From Clostridium_S neuense (GTDB taxonomy: Bacteria; Bacillota; Clostridia; Clostridiales; Clostridiaceae): DNA of 64,000 nucleotides. The stretch's first letter is position 1. Every line of letters begins with the position of its first letter. This document shows positions 18,672 through 27,542 of this stretch, piece after piece. Below the pieces are notes generated by a model, which saw only the letters and a program-made list of their open reading frames with translations, did not search any database and had not been told where the DNA came from. Made by a program: the position numbers and the translations under genes. Location of the stretch: positions 62,001-126,000 of the forward strand of contig NZ_JBJIAA010000008.1 in NCBI RefSeq assembly GCF_045310695.1, in the 5' to 3' direction.

Positions 18672-19400
18672 TTGAAAGATAAAAAAGGTTGTACAGAAAT
18701 AACAGAAAAATTATGGTTTGCAATGCTGCTTGCAGCAACAGGTGGCTTCATGGATATGTATTCATATACTGTTCATGGAAATGTATTTGCAACTGGACAA
18801 ACAGGAAATTTTGTACTTGTTGCCGTCCATTTAGCAAAGCAAGATTATACAGGAGTTTTTCGCTGCATTATACCAATCTTATCGTTTTGGATAGGTATTT
18901 TTATAGCATGGCATATGTTTTACTCTTATTTTAAAGAAAAACAATTATTATGGAAACGAAGTATTATAGTAGCAGAGATAATTACTGTATTTATTGCAGG
19001 TTTTATTCCTCTATCCTGTCCGGATATAATAGCTAATACATTGGTTTCTTTTGCGGCTTCTCTACAATTTTGTGCATTTCGTAAATTAGGTACAAGCGAA
19101 AATTATGCTAGTATATTTTGTACCGGAAATATGCGCTCTTGTGCAGAAAATTACTACAAAGGGATTGCAAGAAAGGACAGTCAATGTCTAAAAAAAGCAA
19201 TGCGATATAGCACTATTCTAATTTCGTTTTTTATGGGTGCAATTATTAGTGCATTAGAAGCAGGCTTTTTACATCAAAAGGCAATTTGGAGCGTGGATGT
19301 CATATTTTTATCAGCTTTAATAGCTTCCTTTGTATTAAATATTAGAATGAAAAGAAATTCATTTGAAGATGAAGAAGCTTTAGAGGAACGTGCAGTATAG
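18672..19400 (+). CDS. YoaK-family (DUF1275) membrane protein
   Basis: A 242-residue protein with about six to seven membrane spans. DUF1275 features are AATGGFMDMYSYTVHGNVFATGQTGN (about residues 16-41) and FCTGNMRSCAENYY near 156. TTG start behind AAAAAGGTG. The family is predicted to be a transporter-like membrane protein, without an agreed substrate. Divergent from a LysR regulator, the usual setting for a small-molecule exporter. Ends at a bidirectional terminator shared with the AraC gene. Confidence 0.85.
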   Translation: MKDKKGCTEITEKLWFAMLLAATGGFMDMYSYTVHGNVFATGQTGNFVLVAVHLAKQDYTGVFRCIIPILSFWIGIFIAWHMFYSYFKEKQLLWKRSIIVAEIITVFIAGFIPLSCPDIIANTLVSFAASLQFCAFRKLGTSENYASIFCTGNMRSCAENYYKGIARKDSQCLKKAMRYSTILISFFMGAIISALEAGFLHQKAIWSVDVIFLSALIASFVLNIRMKRNSFEDEEALEERAV

Positions 19401-19445
19401 ATTTTCTTATACTAGCAATTTTATTTATGTAAAAAAGGTGCCTGA

Positions 19446-19483
19446 AATAGAAGAGGAGTGATTTATATTGCTTCTCTTCTATT
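19446..19483. terminator. Bidirectional terminator
   Basis: AATAGAAGAG (19446-19455) pairs with CTCTTCTATT (19474-19483). A runs on one side and T runs on the other serve the convergent YoaK and AraC genes. Confidence 0.75.
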
Positions 19484-19486
19484 ATT

Positions 19487-20371
19487 TTAATCTGCTTGGG
19501 TGCTTTTTTTTCTATAGGATAGAGGTGTATAGCCTACTAGCTTTTTGAAGGCTCGAATGTAGTAGCTAAAGTTTTCAAAGCCATTTGCAAAAGCAATGTC
19601 CATAATTGGCAAATCTGTATTGATAAGCATATCCATAGACTTATCAATTCTAAGTCCATTTACATATTCAATAAAAGTCTTGCCAAAATTGTCCTTAAAG
19701 AACTTACAGAAATATTTTGGCGACATGTTAAATTTTTCGGAAATAGTTTCTAAATATATTCTTCTGTTATAATTCTCATGTATGTATGATGTGATGTTTT
19801 TTAGTAAGTTTAATTTATTGTCTTTGACTATGGAGAGGCTAGAGTTTCTCTCCTTTATAAGTTTTCCTTTTGCTAAAAGATATACTATATTTAAAAGAGA
19901 TATTTTAGTTGCAAATTGATATTCATTTTCTTTTGCTTCATTCAAGTGAATCAAAGTTTTTAACTCATGTAATATTTTTTCATAGCTTTCAGAAGTGATA
20001 GGTATTTTATTTTCAAAAATGCTGTTTTTATTACAAAGAGCCCCCAAATATGAATTTTGTACAAGATCATTCATTTCAAAGTTTAAAAATTTTAAAGGGA
20101 ATAAAAATGCATAGTATAAGGTACAAGTATCTTCTGTATACATTCCGTGCAACTCTTCTTCGTTAACAATAAATATATCACCAGAAGTGCCTGCATATTG
20201 TTCGTTGTTAATGTTAATAAAAAGCCTGCCAGCTTGTACATATATTATTTCAACATAATTATGCCAGTGATGTAAAACAAATACCTTAGTGGTGTTGTCG
20301 TTCATATAGTAAATTTGAAATGGGTATAATGATGTTCCATGTGATTTTTCTTCTTTTAGAGAATAATTCAT
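19487..20371 (-). CDS. AraC-family regulator with N-terminal cupin
   Basis: A 294-residue regulator. The N-terminal cupin-like arm has HHWHNYVEIIYVQAGR and NEEELHG; the C-terminal pair of HTH motifs has ITSYIHENYNRRIYLETISEKFNMSPKYFCKFFKDNFG and MDIAFANGFENFSYYIRAFKKLVGYTP. The start at 20371 is chosen because AAAGGA lies 8 nt before it; the ATG three codons earlier touches the site. Divergent from a GH13 glucosidase gene, its likely target, so the ligand may be an oligosaccharide or glucose derivative. Confidence 0.88.
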   Translation of the reverse strand: MNYSLKEEKSHGTSLYPFQIYYMNDNTTKVFVLHHWHNYVEIIYVQAGRLFININNEQYAGTSGDIFIVNEEELHGMYTEDTCTLYYAFLFPLKFLNFEMNDLVQNSYLGALCNKNSIFENKIPITSESYEKILHELKTLIHLNEAKENEYQFATKISLLNIVYLLAKGKLIKERNSSLSIVKDNKLNLLKNITSYIHENYNRRIYLETISEKFNMSPKYFCKFFKDNFGKTFIEYVNGLRIDKSMDMLINTDLPIMDIAFANGFENFSYYIRAFKKLVGYTPLSYRKKSTQAD

Positions 20372-20536
20372 TCTTAACATTCCTTTCTCGTTTTATTGTA
20401 CCAGCCGTATATATTTTTTCAATAAGTATTTGCGAAAATTGTGTTATTTTTAATGAATATTTTGCAAGAATTAATGATTGCATTATTGATATTATGTTAT
20501 TGGAAATTAAGTTTGTGTATTACAGGAGGAATTATT

Positions 20537-22096
20537 ATGTCAAAGTGGCTCGATAATGCTATATTTTATGAAATTTATCCACAGAGTTTTAAAGATAGCA
20601 ATTCTGATGGTATTGGTGATATTCAAGGTATTATACAAAAATTAGATTATATTAGTGAATTAGGCTGCAATGCAATATGGCTTAATCCATGCTTTACATC
20701 TCCTTTTTATGATGCTGGTTATGATGTTGAGGATTACTTTAGTGTAGCTCCTCGTTATGGTACAAATGAAGATTTAAAGGAGTTATTTGAAAAAGCTCAT
20801 GAGAAAAACATGCATGTAATTTTAGATTTGGTACCTGGACATACTTCTGTTAGACATCCTTGGTTCAAGGAATCTATGAAGACAACAGAGAATGAGTATA
20901 CAAATAGGTATGTTTGGACAGATGATATTTGGAAGGATTTTAAGGATATTAAGGGTATTGCTGGTAATATTCGAGGAATGTCTGATAGAAATGGTTGCTG
21001 TGCAGTGAACTTTTTATCCATGCAGCCAGCGCTTAATTATGGCTTTGCAAATCCACAGGAAAGTTGGCAATTTTCAACTTCTTCAAAAGAAGCAATTGCT
21101 ACAAGGGAAGCTATGAAAGAGGTAATGAGCTTTTGGCTTGAAATGGGCTGCGATGGTTTTCGTGTAGATATGGCTGGTTCACTAGTAAAAAATGATACTG
21201 ATAGTAAGGAAACTATTAAGCTTTGGCAAAATTTTAGAAGTTTTTTGGATAAAAAATTTCCTAAGGCAGTGCTTATTTCTGAGTGGGGAGAACCAGAAAA
21301 GTCTTTAGCTGGTGGCTTTCATATGGATTTTCTACTTCACTTTGGTACATCTAACTACATGGATTTGTTTAGAAGTGAAAATCCTTATTTCTCAAAAGAA
21401 GGAAAAGGAGATATATCTAAGTTTGCTAAGAAGTATGTGGAAAATTATAAACTGACTAATGGAAAAGGGCTTATGTGCATACCTTCTGGTAATCACGATA
21501 TGCCAAGAATAGCACATAAATTGGATGAAGAAGAAATAAAAATAGCTTTTGCATTCTTACTTACAATGCCTGGAGCTCCGTTTATATACTATGGTGATGA
21601 AATAGGAATGAAATACTTAGAAAATATTATATCGGTGGAAGGCGGATATGCAAGAACAGGAGCACGTACTCCAATGCAATGGGATAATACGGTTAATGCA
21701 GGATTTTCTACTGCTCAAAAAGAAAAATTATATATAATGCAAGATCCAAGTGAAGATAGGCCAACAGTAAAAAATCAGATGGAAACTGAAAGCTCTTTAT
21801 ACAATGAAGTGAAAAAACTTACTAAATTAAGACTTCAAAATGAGCCTCTTTGTTCTAATGCAGGAATAGAATTTTTATATGCAGAAGAAAATGCTTATCC
21901 ATTTGTATATAAAAGAACTGGAAAGGAAGAAAGTATCTTAGTTGTGTTAAATCCTTCAAAGGAAAAGGTAGCATGTGAAATAAGTGAAAACTTAAAATGT
22001 GAGGTAATTTATTCAAACAATGGTGAGGCAGTTATAGACAATAAGATTATCACTGCTCCAGCTTGTTCTGCTAGTATATTTAAAATATTAAAATAA
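20537..22096 (+). CDS. GH13 alpha-glucosidase / oligo-1,6-glucosidase-like
   Basis: A 519-residue cytoplasmic glycoside hydrolase. GH13 motifs: AIFYEIYPQSFKDSNSDGIGD near the N-terminus (oligo-1,6-glucosidase/trehalulose synthase branch), LDLVPGHTS (region I), GFRVDMAGS with nucleophile Asp (about 209), ISEWGEP with acid Glu (about 248), and SGNHDMPRI (about 320). It ends with a C-terminal beta domain. The start at 20537 follows AGGAGG; an upstream extension to 20441 overlaps the promoter. No signal peptide and no transporter neighbour. It probably acts on imported alpha-glucosides under the divergent AraC regulator; exact linkage specificity is not readable. Confidence 0.88.
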   Translation: MSKWLDNAIFYEIYPQSFKDSNSDGIGDIQGIIQKLDYISELGCNAIWLNPCFTSPFYDAGYDVEDYFSVAPRYGTNEDLKELFEKAHEKNMHVILDLVPGHTSVRHPWFKESMKTTENEYTNRYVWTDDIWKDFKDIKGIAGNIRGMSDRNGCCAVNFLSMQPALNYGFANPQESWQFSTSSKEAIATREAMKEVMSFWLEMGCDGFRVDMAGSLVKNDTDSKETIKLWQNFRSFLDKKFPKAVLISEWGEPEKSLAGGFHMDFLLHFGTSNYMDLFRSENPYFSKEGKGDISKFAKKYVENYKLTNGKGLMCIPSGNHDMPRIAHKLDEEEIKIAFAFLLTMPGAPFIYYGDEIGMKYLENIISVEGGYARTGARTPMQWDNTVNAGFSTAQKEKLYIMQDPSEDRPTVKNQMETESSLYNEVKKLTKLRLQNEPLCSNAGIEFLYAEENAYPFVYKRTGKEESILVVLNPSKEKVACEISENLKCEVIYSNNGEAVIDNKIITAPACSASIFKILK

Positions 22097-22135
22097 AAAA
22101 TTGGATGTTATGATGTAAGATATTAAACAAAGTGG

Positions 22136-22212
22136 CTGCTACACTAAGAATTCAACGGTAATTTATAAAGATTGCAAATTACGGTTGAATTCTTGGTGCG
22201 ACAGTTTTTTTA
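22136..22212 (+). terminator. Strong rho-independent terminator
   Basis: Two 23-nt arms (22142-22164 and 22176-22198) pair with only two mismatches around an 11-nt loop and are followed by TTTTTTT. Terminates the GH13 gene. Confidence 0.9.
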
Positions 22213-22622
22213 TTTTTTGCAATTGACTGCAAATTGAAAAGGATATATAATATATTCAATACAATATAATACAAATTGTTTTATAATAAATTAAGGTGTA
22301 TCGCGCGAGCACTTTATAAAATAGCTATATAATTAGTTTAAAAGGAGGTTTTATATTATATTTTGAAATCGAATACAAAGTGCTGTCAGCTAAATCTTCA
22401 TCAAAAAGAAAGAAAAATGCATCTAATGTACCAGCATTAATTAATACATTACAATACAAAACAATGAAAAAAGTAGTGTTAAAGATAAATCAACTTGAAA
22501 GTTGGTGCTTTGGAACATAAGTAGTTTAAGTTTTGCAGTAGTTTCACTATATATACATTAACTTAGTCAATTGAATTACAAAAACTATAAAAAACTTGTA
22601 TGTAAGATAGAGGAGGAAGACA
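22213..22622. other. Leader / intergenic region of the amidohydrolase operon
   Basis: No confident gene. AAAGGAGG at 22341-22348 is followed 14 nt later by a TTG that opens a frame of only about 25 codons, which I judge too weak to call. A family-3 repeat fragment (AAAGATAAATCAACTTGAAA) is at 22479-22500. The operon promoter should lie in 22510-22600. No known riboswitch fold was recognised. Confidence 0.4.
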
Positions 22623-23474
22623 ATGGTAATTGATACACATATACACCCAGCTCTCTATAAAGAGATTTGCTTGGATAAAGAACGTTTTGACAGAAGATGT
22701 GATGAAATGAATTTTCATCTTATGAAGCCTTCTGATTTGGATATTTTAAAAAAACAATACGCTTTGGCAGATATTAAGCATGTAGTACTGCTACCTCAGG
22801 ATTGTTCAGGGGAAAATGGAACAGCCATTATTACCAATGAAGAAATTAAACAGATTGTTGATAAAGATCCAGATTTTTTTATAGGTTTTGCATCAGTAGA
22901 TCCTAGAAAAAGCAATGCAGTGGAGTTACTTACGGATGCATTTGAAAAATTAAAGCTTAGTGGATTAAAAATTAATACTGCAAAGTTAAAAATGTATCCA
23001 ACAGATGAAAAATTAAAGCAGCTATATAAAGTTTGTCAGAAATATAAAAAACCAATTATATTCCATGCTGGCATGTCGTTGGAAACGAATACAGTAACAA
23101 AATATTCTCATCCAATGGAATTTGAAGAAGTGGCAATAGAATTTCCAGAAGTAAAAATATGCCTAGCACACTTTGGATGGCCATGGGTAAATGAAACAGC
23201 AGCTTTATTAATAAAATATGATAATGTGTATACTAATACGGCTATGATGTACATGGATAGTCCTAAGGATTTGTTTGAGAAAGTATTTAAGCAGGATTTA
23301 GGCAAGTATTGGTTAGACCATAATTTTGCTGATAAAGTTATGTTCGGCTCTGATTCACCAAGGATTAGGCCTGTAAGAAGTAAGCGAGGCTTGGATGCAT
23401 TAGAAATGGAAGAAGTAACAAGAAAAAAGGTCTACTACGAGAATGCTGTAAGATTTTTAGGATTGGAGGAATAA
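22623..23474 (+). CDS. Amidohydrolase-family (TIM-barrel) metal hydrolase
   Basis: A 283-residue amidohydrolase_2-type enzyme. Metal-site motifs: DTHIHP (HxH, residues 4-9), the His of IIFHAGM (about 144), CLAHFGWPW (about 183) and the Asp of MFGSDSPR (about 243). Relatives include ACMSD-type decarboxylases and lactone hydrolases. First gene of a four-gene operon with YjbQ, a PfkB kinase and a sugar epimerase; the YjbQ ATG follows 2 bp after its stop. In this context it may open a lactone or remove an acyl/amino adduct from a sugar, which is inference. Confidence 0.85.
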   Translation: MVIDTHIHPALYKEICLDKERFDRRCDEMNFHLMKPSDLDILKKQYALADIKHVVLLPQDCSGENGTAIITNEEIKQIVDKDPDFFIGFASVDPRKSNAVELLTDAFEKLKLSGLKINTAKLKMYPTDEKLKQLYKVCQKYKKPIIFHAGMSLETNTVTKYSHPMEFEEVAIEFPEVKICLAHFGWPWVNETAALLIKYDNVYTNTAMMYMDSPKDLFEKVFKQDLGKYWLDHNFADKVMFGSDSPRIRPVRSKRGLDALEMEEVTRKKVYYENAVRFLGLEE

Positions 23475-23476
23475 GA

Positions 23477-23905
23477 ATGGTAAAGTTTTTCGAAGTACCC
23501 ATATGTGCTTCTAAGGAATTTGAATTGATAAAGATTACAGATACTGTTAGAGAGTATGTAGAAAAATCTGGAGTTAAAAATGGTGTGGTTCATGTAATAA
23601 CAGAGCATACTACAACTGGGATTACAGTAAATGAAAGTCTTCCTTGCGTGGAAACTGATTTGATGAATGCACTTGATAGGATGTTTCCAGAAGATTATCC
23701 ATACAGTCATAATCATTATCTTCCTTCATATGGAACTATTGGCGGTAATGCTCCGGGACATTTAAAATCTTTGGTTACAGGAAATCACTGCGTATATCCA
23801 ATTATTGATGGAAAAATAAAACTTGGTGGGGCCACAGATATATATTTTGCAGAGTATGACGGAATTAAAAACCGAAAATATATGATACACATAATGGGGG
23901 AATAA
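23477..23905 (+). CDS. YjbQ family protein (UPF0047)
   Basis: A 142-residue single-domain protein with the family motifs HVITEHTTTGITVNE (about 35-49), EDYPYSHNHY and GNAPGHLKSLVTGNH (about 86-100). Family members are described as secondary thiamine-phosphate synthases from overexpression studies, but the natural role is unclear. GGAGG for this gene lies inside the end of the upstream amidohydrolase gene, so the two are translationally coupled. Embedding in a sugar-kinase/epimerase operon argues against a thiamine role here. Confidence 0.88.
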   Translation: MVKFFEVPICASKEFELIKITDTVREYVEKSGVKNGVVHVITEHTTTGITVNESLPCVETDLMNALDRMFPEDYPYSHNHYLPSYGTIGGNAPGHLKSLVTGNHCVYPIIDGKIKLGGATDIYFAEYDGIKNRKYMIHIMGE

Positions 23906-23918
23906 GGGGGAAGTAAAA

Positions 23919-24707
23919 ATGAAAAAAGCAATTGCATTAGCAGACAATTGTATTGATGTATATTATAAGCTGGATCGTTACTACCTTACGGGGAATAGCA
24001 TAGACTTTGCCTTTAACTATAAAGAAATGGGTGGAGATATCACGGAAATGACCATCCTCGGAAATGATGTATTTTCTATGGCTTTAGAGGAGAGGTTAAA
24101 AGAAAGAAATATTCCTTTACGTATACTTAAAAAAGTAGACAAGCCAACAGGAATGGCAACAATGGACATTGTAGATGGAGATAAAAAACATATACAGTTT
24201 TTAGGAAATGCAATGGAGGATATAGAACTTAGAGAAGATGATTTAGAGTTCATCAAGAATTTTGATATTGTTTATGCAGAACGTTGGGCAAAGATAGGCA
24301 GATATATTAAAGATCTAAGAAAGGATAATCAAATATGGGTTTATGATTTTTCAAAAAGACTTGAATTGCCAAGTAATGATGATATTATTCCATATTTAGA
24401 TTATGCATTTTTTTCGTATGATGCTGATAACGACTACATACGGGAGTTTATGAAGAAAACACATAAAAAGGGAGCTAAATGTGTGATAGCAATGTTGGGG
24501 GAATGTGGAAGCCTTGCATATGATGGTTTTAAATTTTATGAGCAGTCAGCGGAAAAGGTTGAGGTTGTAAATACGGTTGGGGCAGGCGATTCATATATTG
24601 CTGCTTTCACTTATGGAATTAGTCTTGGGGAATCAATTCCAGAGTGTATGATGAGAGGTAAAGAGCGGGCTACAAAAATAATTCAGCAATTTCAACCTTA
24701 CATATAA
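23919..24707 (+). CDS. PfkB-family sugar kinase, FrlD-like
   Basis: A 262-residue ribokinase-fold kinase. Visible are an N-terminal GNSIDFAFNYKEMGGDITEM substrate region, RPTG-like KPTGMATMDIVDG, and the C-terminal catalytic/anion hole VNTVGAGDSYIAAF (catalytic Asp at about 223). The short size, the style of its N-terminus and the next-door FrlC-like epimerase resemble fructoselysine 6-kinase. GGGGGAAG precedes the ATG by a good distance. The phosphorylated product would normally go to a FrlB deglycase, which is not in this window. Confidence 0.82.
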   Translation: MKKAIALADNCIDVYYKLDRYYLTGNSIDFAFNYKEMGGDITEMTILGNDVFSMALEERLKERNIPLRILKKVDKPTGMATMDIVDGDKKHIQFLGNAMEDIELREDDLEFIKNFDIVYAERWAKIGRYIKDLRKDNQIWVYDFSKRLELPSNDDIIPYLDYAFFSYDADNDYIREFMKKTHKKGAKCVIAMLGECGSLAYDGFKFYEQSAEKVEVVNTVGAGDSYIAAFTYGISLGESIPECMMRGKERATKIIQQFQPYI

Positions 24708-24758
24708 CGCAGAAGGAAATAAGTAAATATATAAAGTAATACAAGAGGAGGAGATAAA

Positions 24759-25589
24759 ATGATTTCCATTTCTAGATTAAGTGCAGCAAATTATCATTAT
24801 AAAAGATATAGCTTGGATTATTTTCTTGATTCAGTTGAACGTCTTGGTTATGAAACTATTGAACTTTGGGCTTCAGGTCCTCATTTACATCTGGAAGATT
24901 TTTCGCTTGGAAGACTAAATGAGGTTAAAAAGAAAATTGAAAGTCATAATTTAAAATTAATATGCTTTACACCAGAACAATGCTTATACCCAATAAGTGT
25001 TAGCCACCCAGACAAAGTTTACAGGGATCGTTCAATAGATTTCTTTTGTAAACATATAGAGGCAGCTGCTGCTCTTGGTTGTAACCGTATGGTAATGTCC
25101 ACGGGTATCTCATATTTAGATGTTGATCCCCAAAAGGCGTGGGAATGGTGTGTAGATGCTTTCCAAAAGATATGTCAAAAGGCCGAGAGAGAGGGCGTGT
25201 ATTTAGCAACAGAACCATTTACTAAATATACAACGAATATCTGTAACAATATTTCTCAGTTAAAGCAGCTTATAAAAGAAGTTGACAGCCCTATGCTTAA
25301 GGGATTGGCTGATACAGATGTTATTGCCACTACAGGTACAGATTCAATCGATGATTTTATTAAAACTCTAGGTGAAGATTTGAATCATGTTCATTTTCTG
25401 GATGGAAATCCTGGAGGTCATCTTGTTCCAGGAGATGGAAAGTTAGATTTGAAGCATGTATTAAAAGTTTTAGATCAAGTAGGATATAAAGGCTATTTGG
25501 CGCTTGAAATTCTAGATAGAAGATATGTTATGGAGCCTGAAAAAGCTTTAAAAGCAGCTATGGACTGGTATAAGAAAAATGCATTATAG
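24759..25589 (+). CDS. Sugar phosphate isomerase/epimerase, FrlC-like
   Basis: A 276-residue xylose-isomerase-like TIM barrel (AP_endonuc_2 family). Metal-ligand motifs: IELWASGPH (Glu near 36), TEPFTKYTTNI (Glu near 149), LADTDVIA (Asp near 186), HVHFLDGNPGGHLVPGDG (His near 212) and ALEILDR (Glu near 250). The N-terminus and size match FrlC, which interconverts psicoselysine and fructoselysine. AGGAGG precedes the ATG. Last gene of the 22.6-25.6 kb operon. The substrate could equally be a keto-sugar or a cyclitol. Confidence 0.8.
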   Translation: MISISRLSAANYHYKRYSLDYFLDSVERLGYETIELWASGPHLHLEDFSLGRLNEVKKKIESHNLKLICFTPEQCLYPISVSHPDKVYRDRSIDFFCKHIEAAAALGCNRMVMSTGISYLDVDPQKAWEWCVDAFQKICQKAEREGVYLATEPFTKYTTNICNNISQLKQLIKEVDSPMLKGLADTDVIATTGTDSIDDFIKTLGEDLNHVHFLDGNPGGHLVPGDGKLDLKHVLKVLDQVGYKGYLALEILDRRYVMEPEKALKAAMDWYKKNAL

Positions 25590-25785
25590 TAAAATCAGAA
25601 CTTATGATAACCAGATTGCGTATAAATGAGTTAAGGGTGTAGAAGGAATAACTCAAGTTGAGCTTTCAGATGAACTTTATATAAGTATGTCAGCCTTAAA
25701 AAGCTTTCAGGTGGCATAGAGTTTTAAAGTCCAGTAAATCTCGTTTTCCTAATATCGATATTAGAAAACGGAGCAAAAATAAATT
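25590..25785. other. Intergenic region with palindrome and possible gene remnant
   Basis: A frame from about 25629 to 25720 reads VKGVEGITQVELSDEL and onwards to a stop, but has no start or ribosome site, so it may be the tail of a lost gene. At 25749-25764 there is a perfect 16-bp palindrome CTAATATCGATATTAG, extended outward by TTTTC / AAAAC. Its role is unknown; it could be a binding site or a decayed terminator. Confidence 0.4.
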
Positions 25786-25826
25786 AAAGGCTATGAATTT
25801 AGAACTTTACTAAATTCGTAGCCTTT
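25786..25826. terminator. Bidirectional terminator
   Basis: AAAGGCTATGAATTTAG (25786-25802) and CTAAATTCGTAGCCTTT (25810-25826) pair with one mismatch. It lies between the converging epimerase operon and APC permease gene. Confidence 0.85.
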
Positions 25827-25835
25827 CTGCATTTC

Positions 25836-27179
25836 TTAAAGTTTACTATTTCGCTTTTTAATAAAAATATAAATTGGTATTCCTAAAGCGGTTACAGCCA
25901 GACCGTATAGTGCGTTGGAAGTATCGCTAATCAATGTGCTAATTAGTATGTATACTCCGCCTCCTATTCCTACGATTGGCACTATAGGAAATAGAGGAAC
26001 TGTATAGGGTCTTTTGATATCCTTATGTTTTGATCTTAATATAAATATACCTATAACAGTCATTACAAAGAATATCCACATGGAGAATACAGCTAAATTT
26101 GTTAAGGTTTCAAAGGAACCACTAAGTACATATAGAGCTGCTAACACTGCTTGAAATAATAAAGTGTTTATTGGAGTTCCAAATTTATCACTTAATTTTC
26201 CGAAAAAGTTTGCAAAAGGAAAAAGCTTGTCTTGAGCCATGGCAAAAGGAACTCTTACACCAGTCATTAAATATCCATTAAGTGCACCTAATATAGATAT
26301 CATAATACCAACTGCAATTAGAGCGGCACCTTTACTGCCCAATAATATAACTGCAGCATCAGAAGCTGCTTTTTGAGACGCTATAACCTTTGTAATAGGC
26401 ATTACTTTTATAATTGCAATATTTATCAATATATAAACAACTATTATAATAACTAACCCCGTGATTATGGATCTAGGAAGGTCCTTTCTTGGGTTTTTTA
26501 GTTCCCCTGCCATATTACCAACATTAGCCCAACCATCGTAAGCCCATAAGGTTCCAAGTATAGCAGCTCCAAAGCCAGATAAACCTACAGAAATGCTTGA
26601 GGAAGAAGTAGCTGTTGCTGTTGCAAAACCATTTGATTTGTTATATAGAAGCCCAAAGACAATAATAACAAAAATAGGAATTAGCTTTGCTACTGTAGCT
26701 ATAAATTGTAGTTTGCTACCAAGCTTTGTTGAAATTACATTTATAATTGTTATAAAAAATATTATGAAAATAGCTAATATTTTTTGACTCATAGGTGATA
26801 AATAGGTGAAATATGTTGCCTGTGTGGCGAATACTATAGATAATGCAGCTATAACACCAGGAGTGTAAATAATCGTTTGCATCCATCCAAATAAGAATGC
26901 CCACTGTTCACCATACAATTTTTTAAGGTATACAAATATACCACCTGTTTCAGGAATAGCTGCAGCAATTTCTGCGATTGTAAGTGCAGAGGCTATAGTA
27001 ATCATACCACCAACTGCCCAAGCAAGTATTCCTAATATTGGGGTCCCTGCATTATTAAATACAGAAGAAGCTTTGAAGAAAATGCCAGAACCTATTACTA
27101 CACCAACAACCATTGTAATGGCCTCTGGCAAATTAATTTCTTTTTTTAACGACTTAATATTTTGGGTATCGGATTTCAA
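25836..27179 (-). CDS. APC-superfamily amino acid permease, SteT/LAT-like
   Basis: A 447-residue transporter with about 12 membrane spans. The N-terminal consensus VVGVVIGSGIFFK (about residues 24-36), AWAVGGMITIASALTIAEIAAAIPETGG (about 53-80) and LWAYDGWANVGNMAGELKNP (about 215-235) match the LAT-like branch that includes the Bacillus serine/threonine exchanger SteT. TTG start after GAAAGGA. Probably exchanges neutral amino acids across the cytoplasmic membrane. A 12-bp inverted repeat upstream may be its control site. Confidence 0.88.
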   Translation of the reverse strand: MKSDTQNIKSLKKEINLPEAITMVVGVVIGSGIFFKASSVFNNAGTPILGILAWAVGGMITIASALTIAEIAAAIPETGGIFVYLKKLYGEQWAFLFGWMQTIIYTPGVIAALSIVFATQATYFTYLSPMSQKILAIFIIFFITIINVISTKLGSKLQFIATVAKLIPIFVIIVFGLLYNKSNGFATATATSSSSISVGLSGFGAAILGTLWAYDGWANVGNMAGELKNPRKDLPRSIITGLVIIIVVYILINIAIIKVMPITKVIASQKAASDAAVILLGSKGAALIAVGIMISILGALNGYLMTGVRVPFAMAQDKLFPFANFFGKLSDKFGTPINTLLFQAVLAALYVLSGSFETLTNLAVFSMWIFFVMTVIGIFILRSKHKDIKRPYTVPLFPIVPIVGIGGGVYILISTLISDTSNALYGLAVTALGIPIYIFIKKRNSKL

Positions 27180-27268
27180 TATTATGCATCCTTTCTTTAG
27201 TCACTTAAAAAATTAAGCTTTAGTTTAGTATGAGCTAGAATTAACTAATATATTATAAGGCAAGATTT

Positions 27269-27337
27269 CATTAATGTAAATAAAAACACATATATACTAT
27301 AAGGATATTTATAAAATACATAAATTTTACATTAATG
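27269..27337. promoter_or_regulatory. Inverted repeat upstream of the APC permease
   Basis: CATTAATGTAAA (27269-27280) and TTTACATTAATG (27326-27337) are exact reverse complements 45 bp apart. They sit 90-158 bp before the permease start in otherwise unstructured A+T-rich DNA, so a looping or dimeric regulator site is plausible. Confidence 0.45.
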
Positions 27338-27423
27338 CTATTTACAGCATATTTTAAATGTGATATTATTGAGAACGGTAAACAAAATGATTTATAAAAA
27401 ATCGACAACTATGGTAGGGTTTG

Positions 27424-27465
27424 AAAAAATCCTGTATAATTTCTTGGGATTATGCAGGATTTTTT
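27424..27465. terminator. Terminator downstream of the staygreen gene
   Basis: AAAAAATCCTG (27424-27434) pairs with CAGGATTTTTT (27455-27465), with extra inner pairing ATAAT / ATTAT. For the minus-strand gene at 27543-28025 the T run follows the stem. Confidence 0.75.
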
Positions 27466-27542
27466 ATTATGGTTATTTTTAATTTTACAGTAATAAATAT
27501 AAAAGAAATGATATTTACTGTTGTTTAAATAATTAATTAATT

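Noticed and set aside
22341..22440. AAAGGAGG followed by a TTG frame of about 25 codons
   Set aside because: Spacing of 14 nt and no recognisable product; could be chance in A+T-rich DNA.
22213..22622. Riboswitch before the amidohydrolase operon
   Set aside because: The leader is long, but I could not find the conserved core of any class I know.
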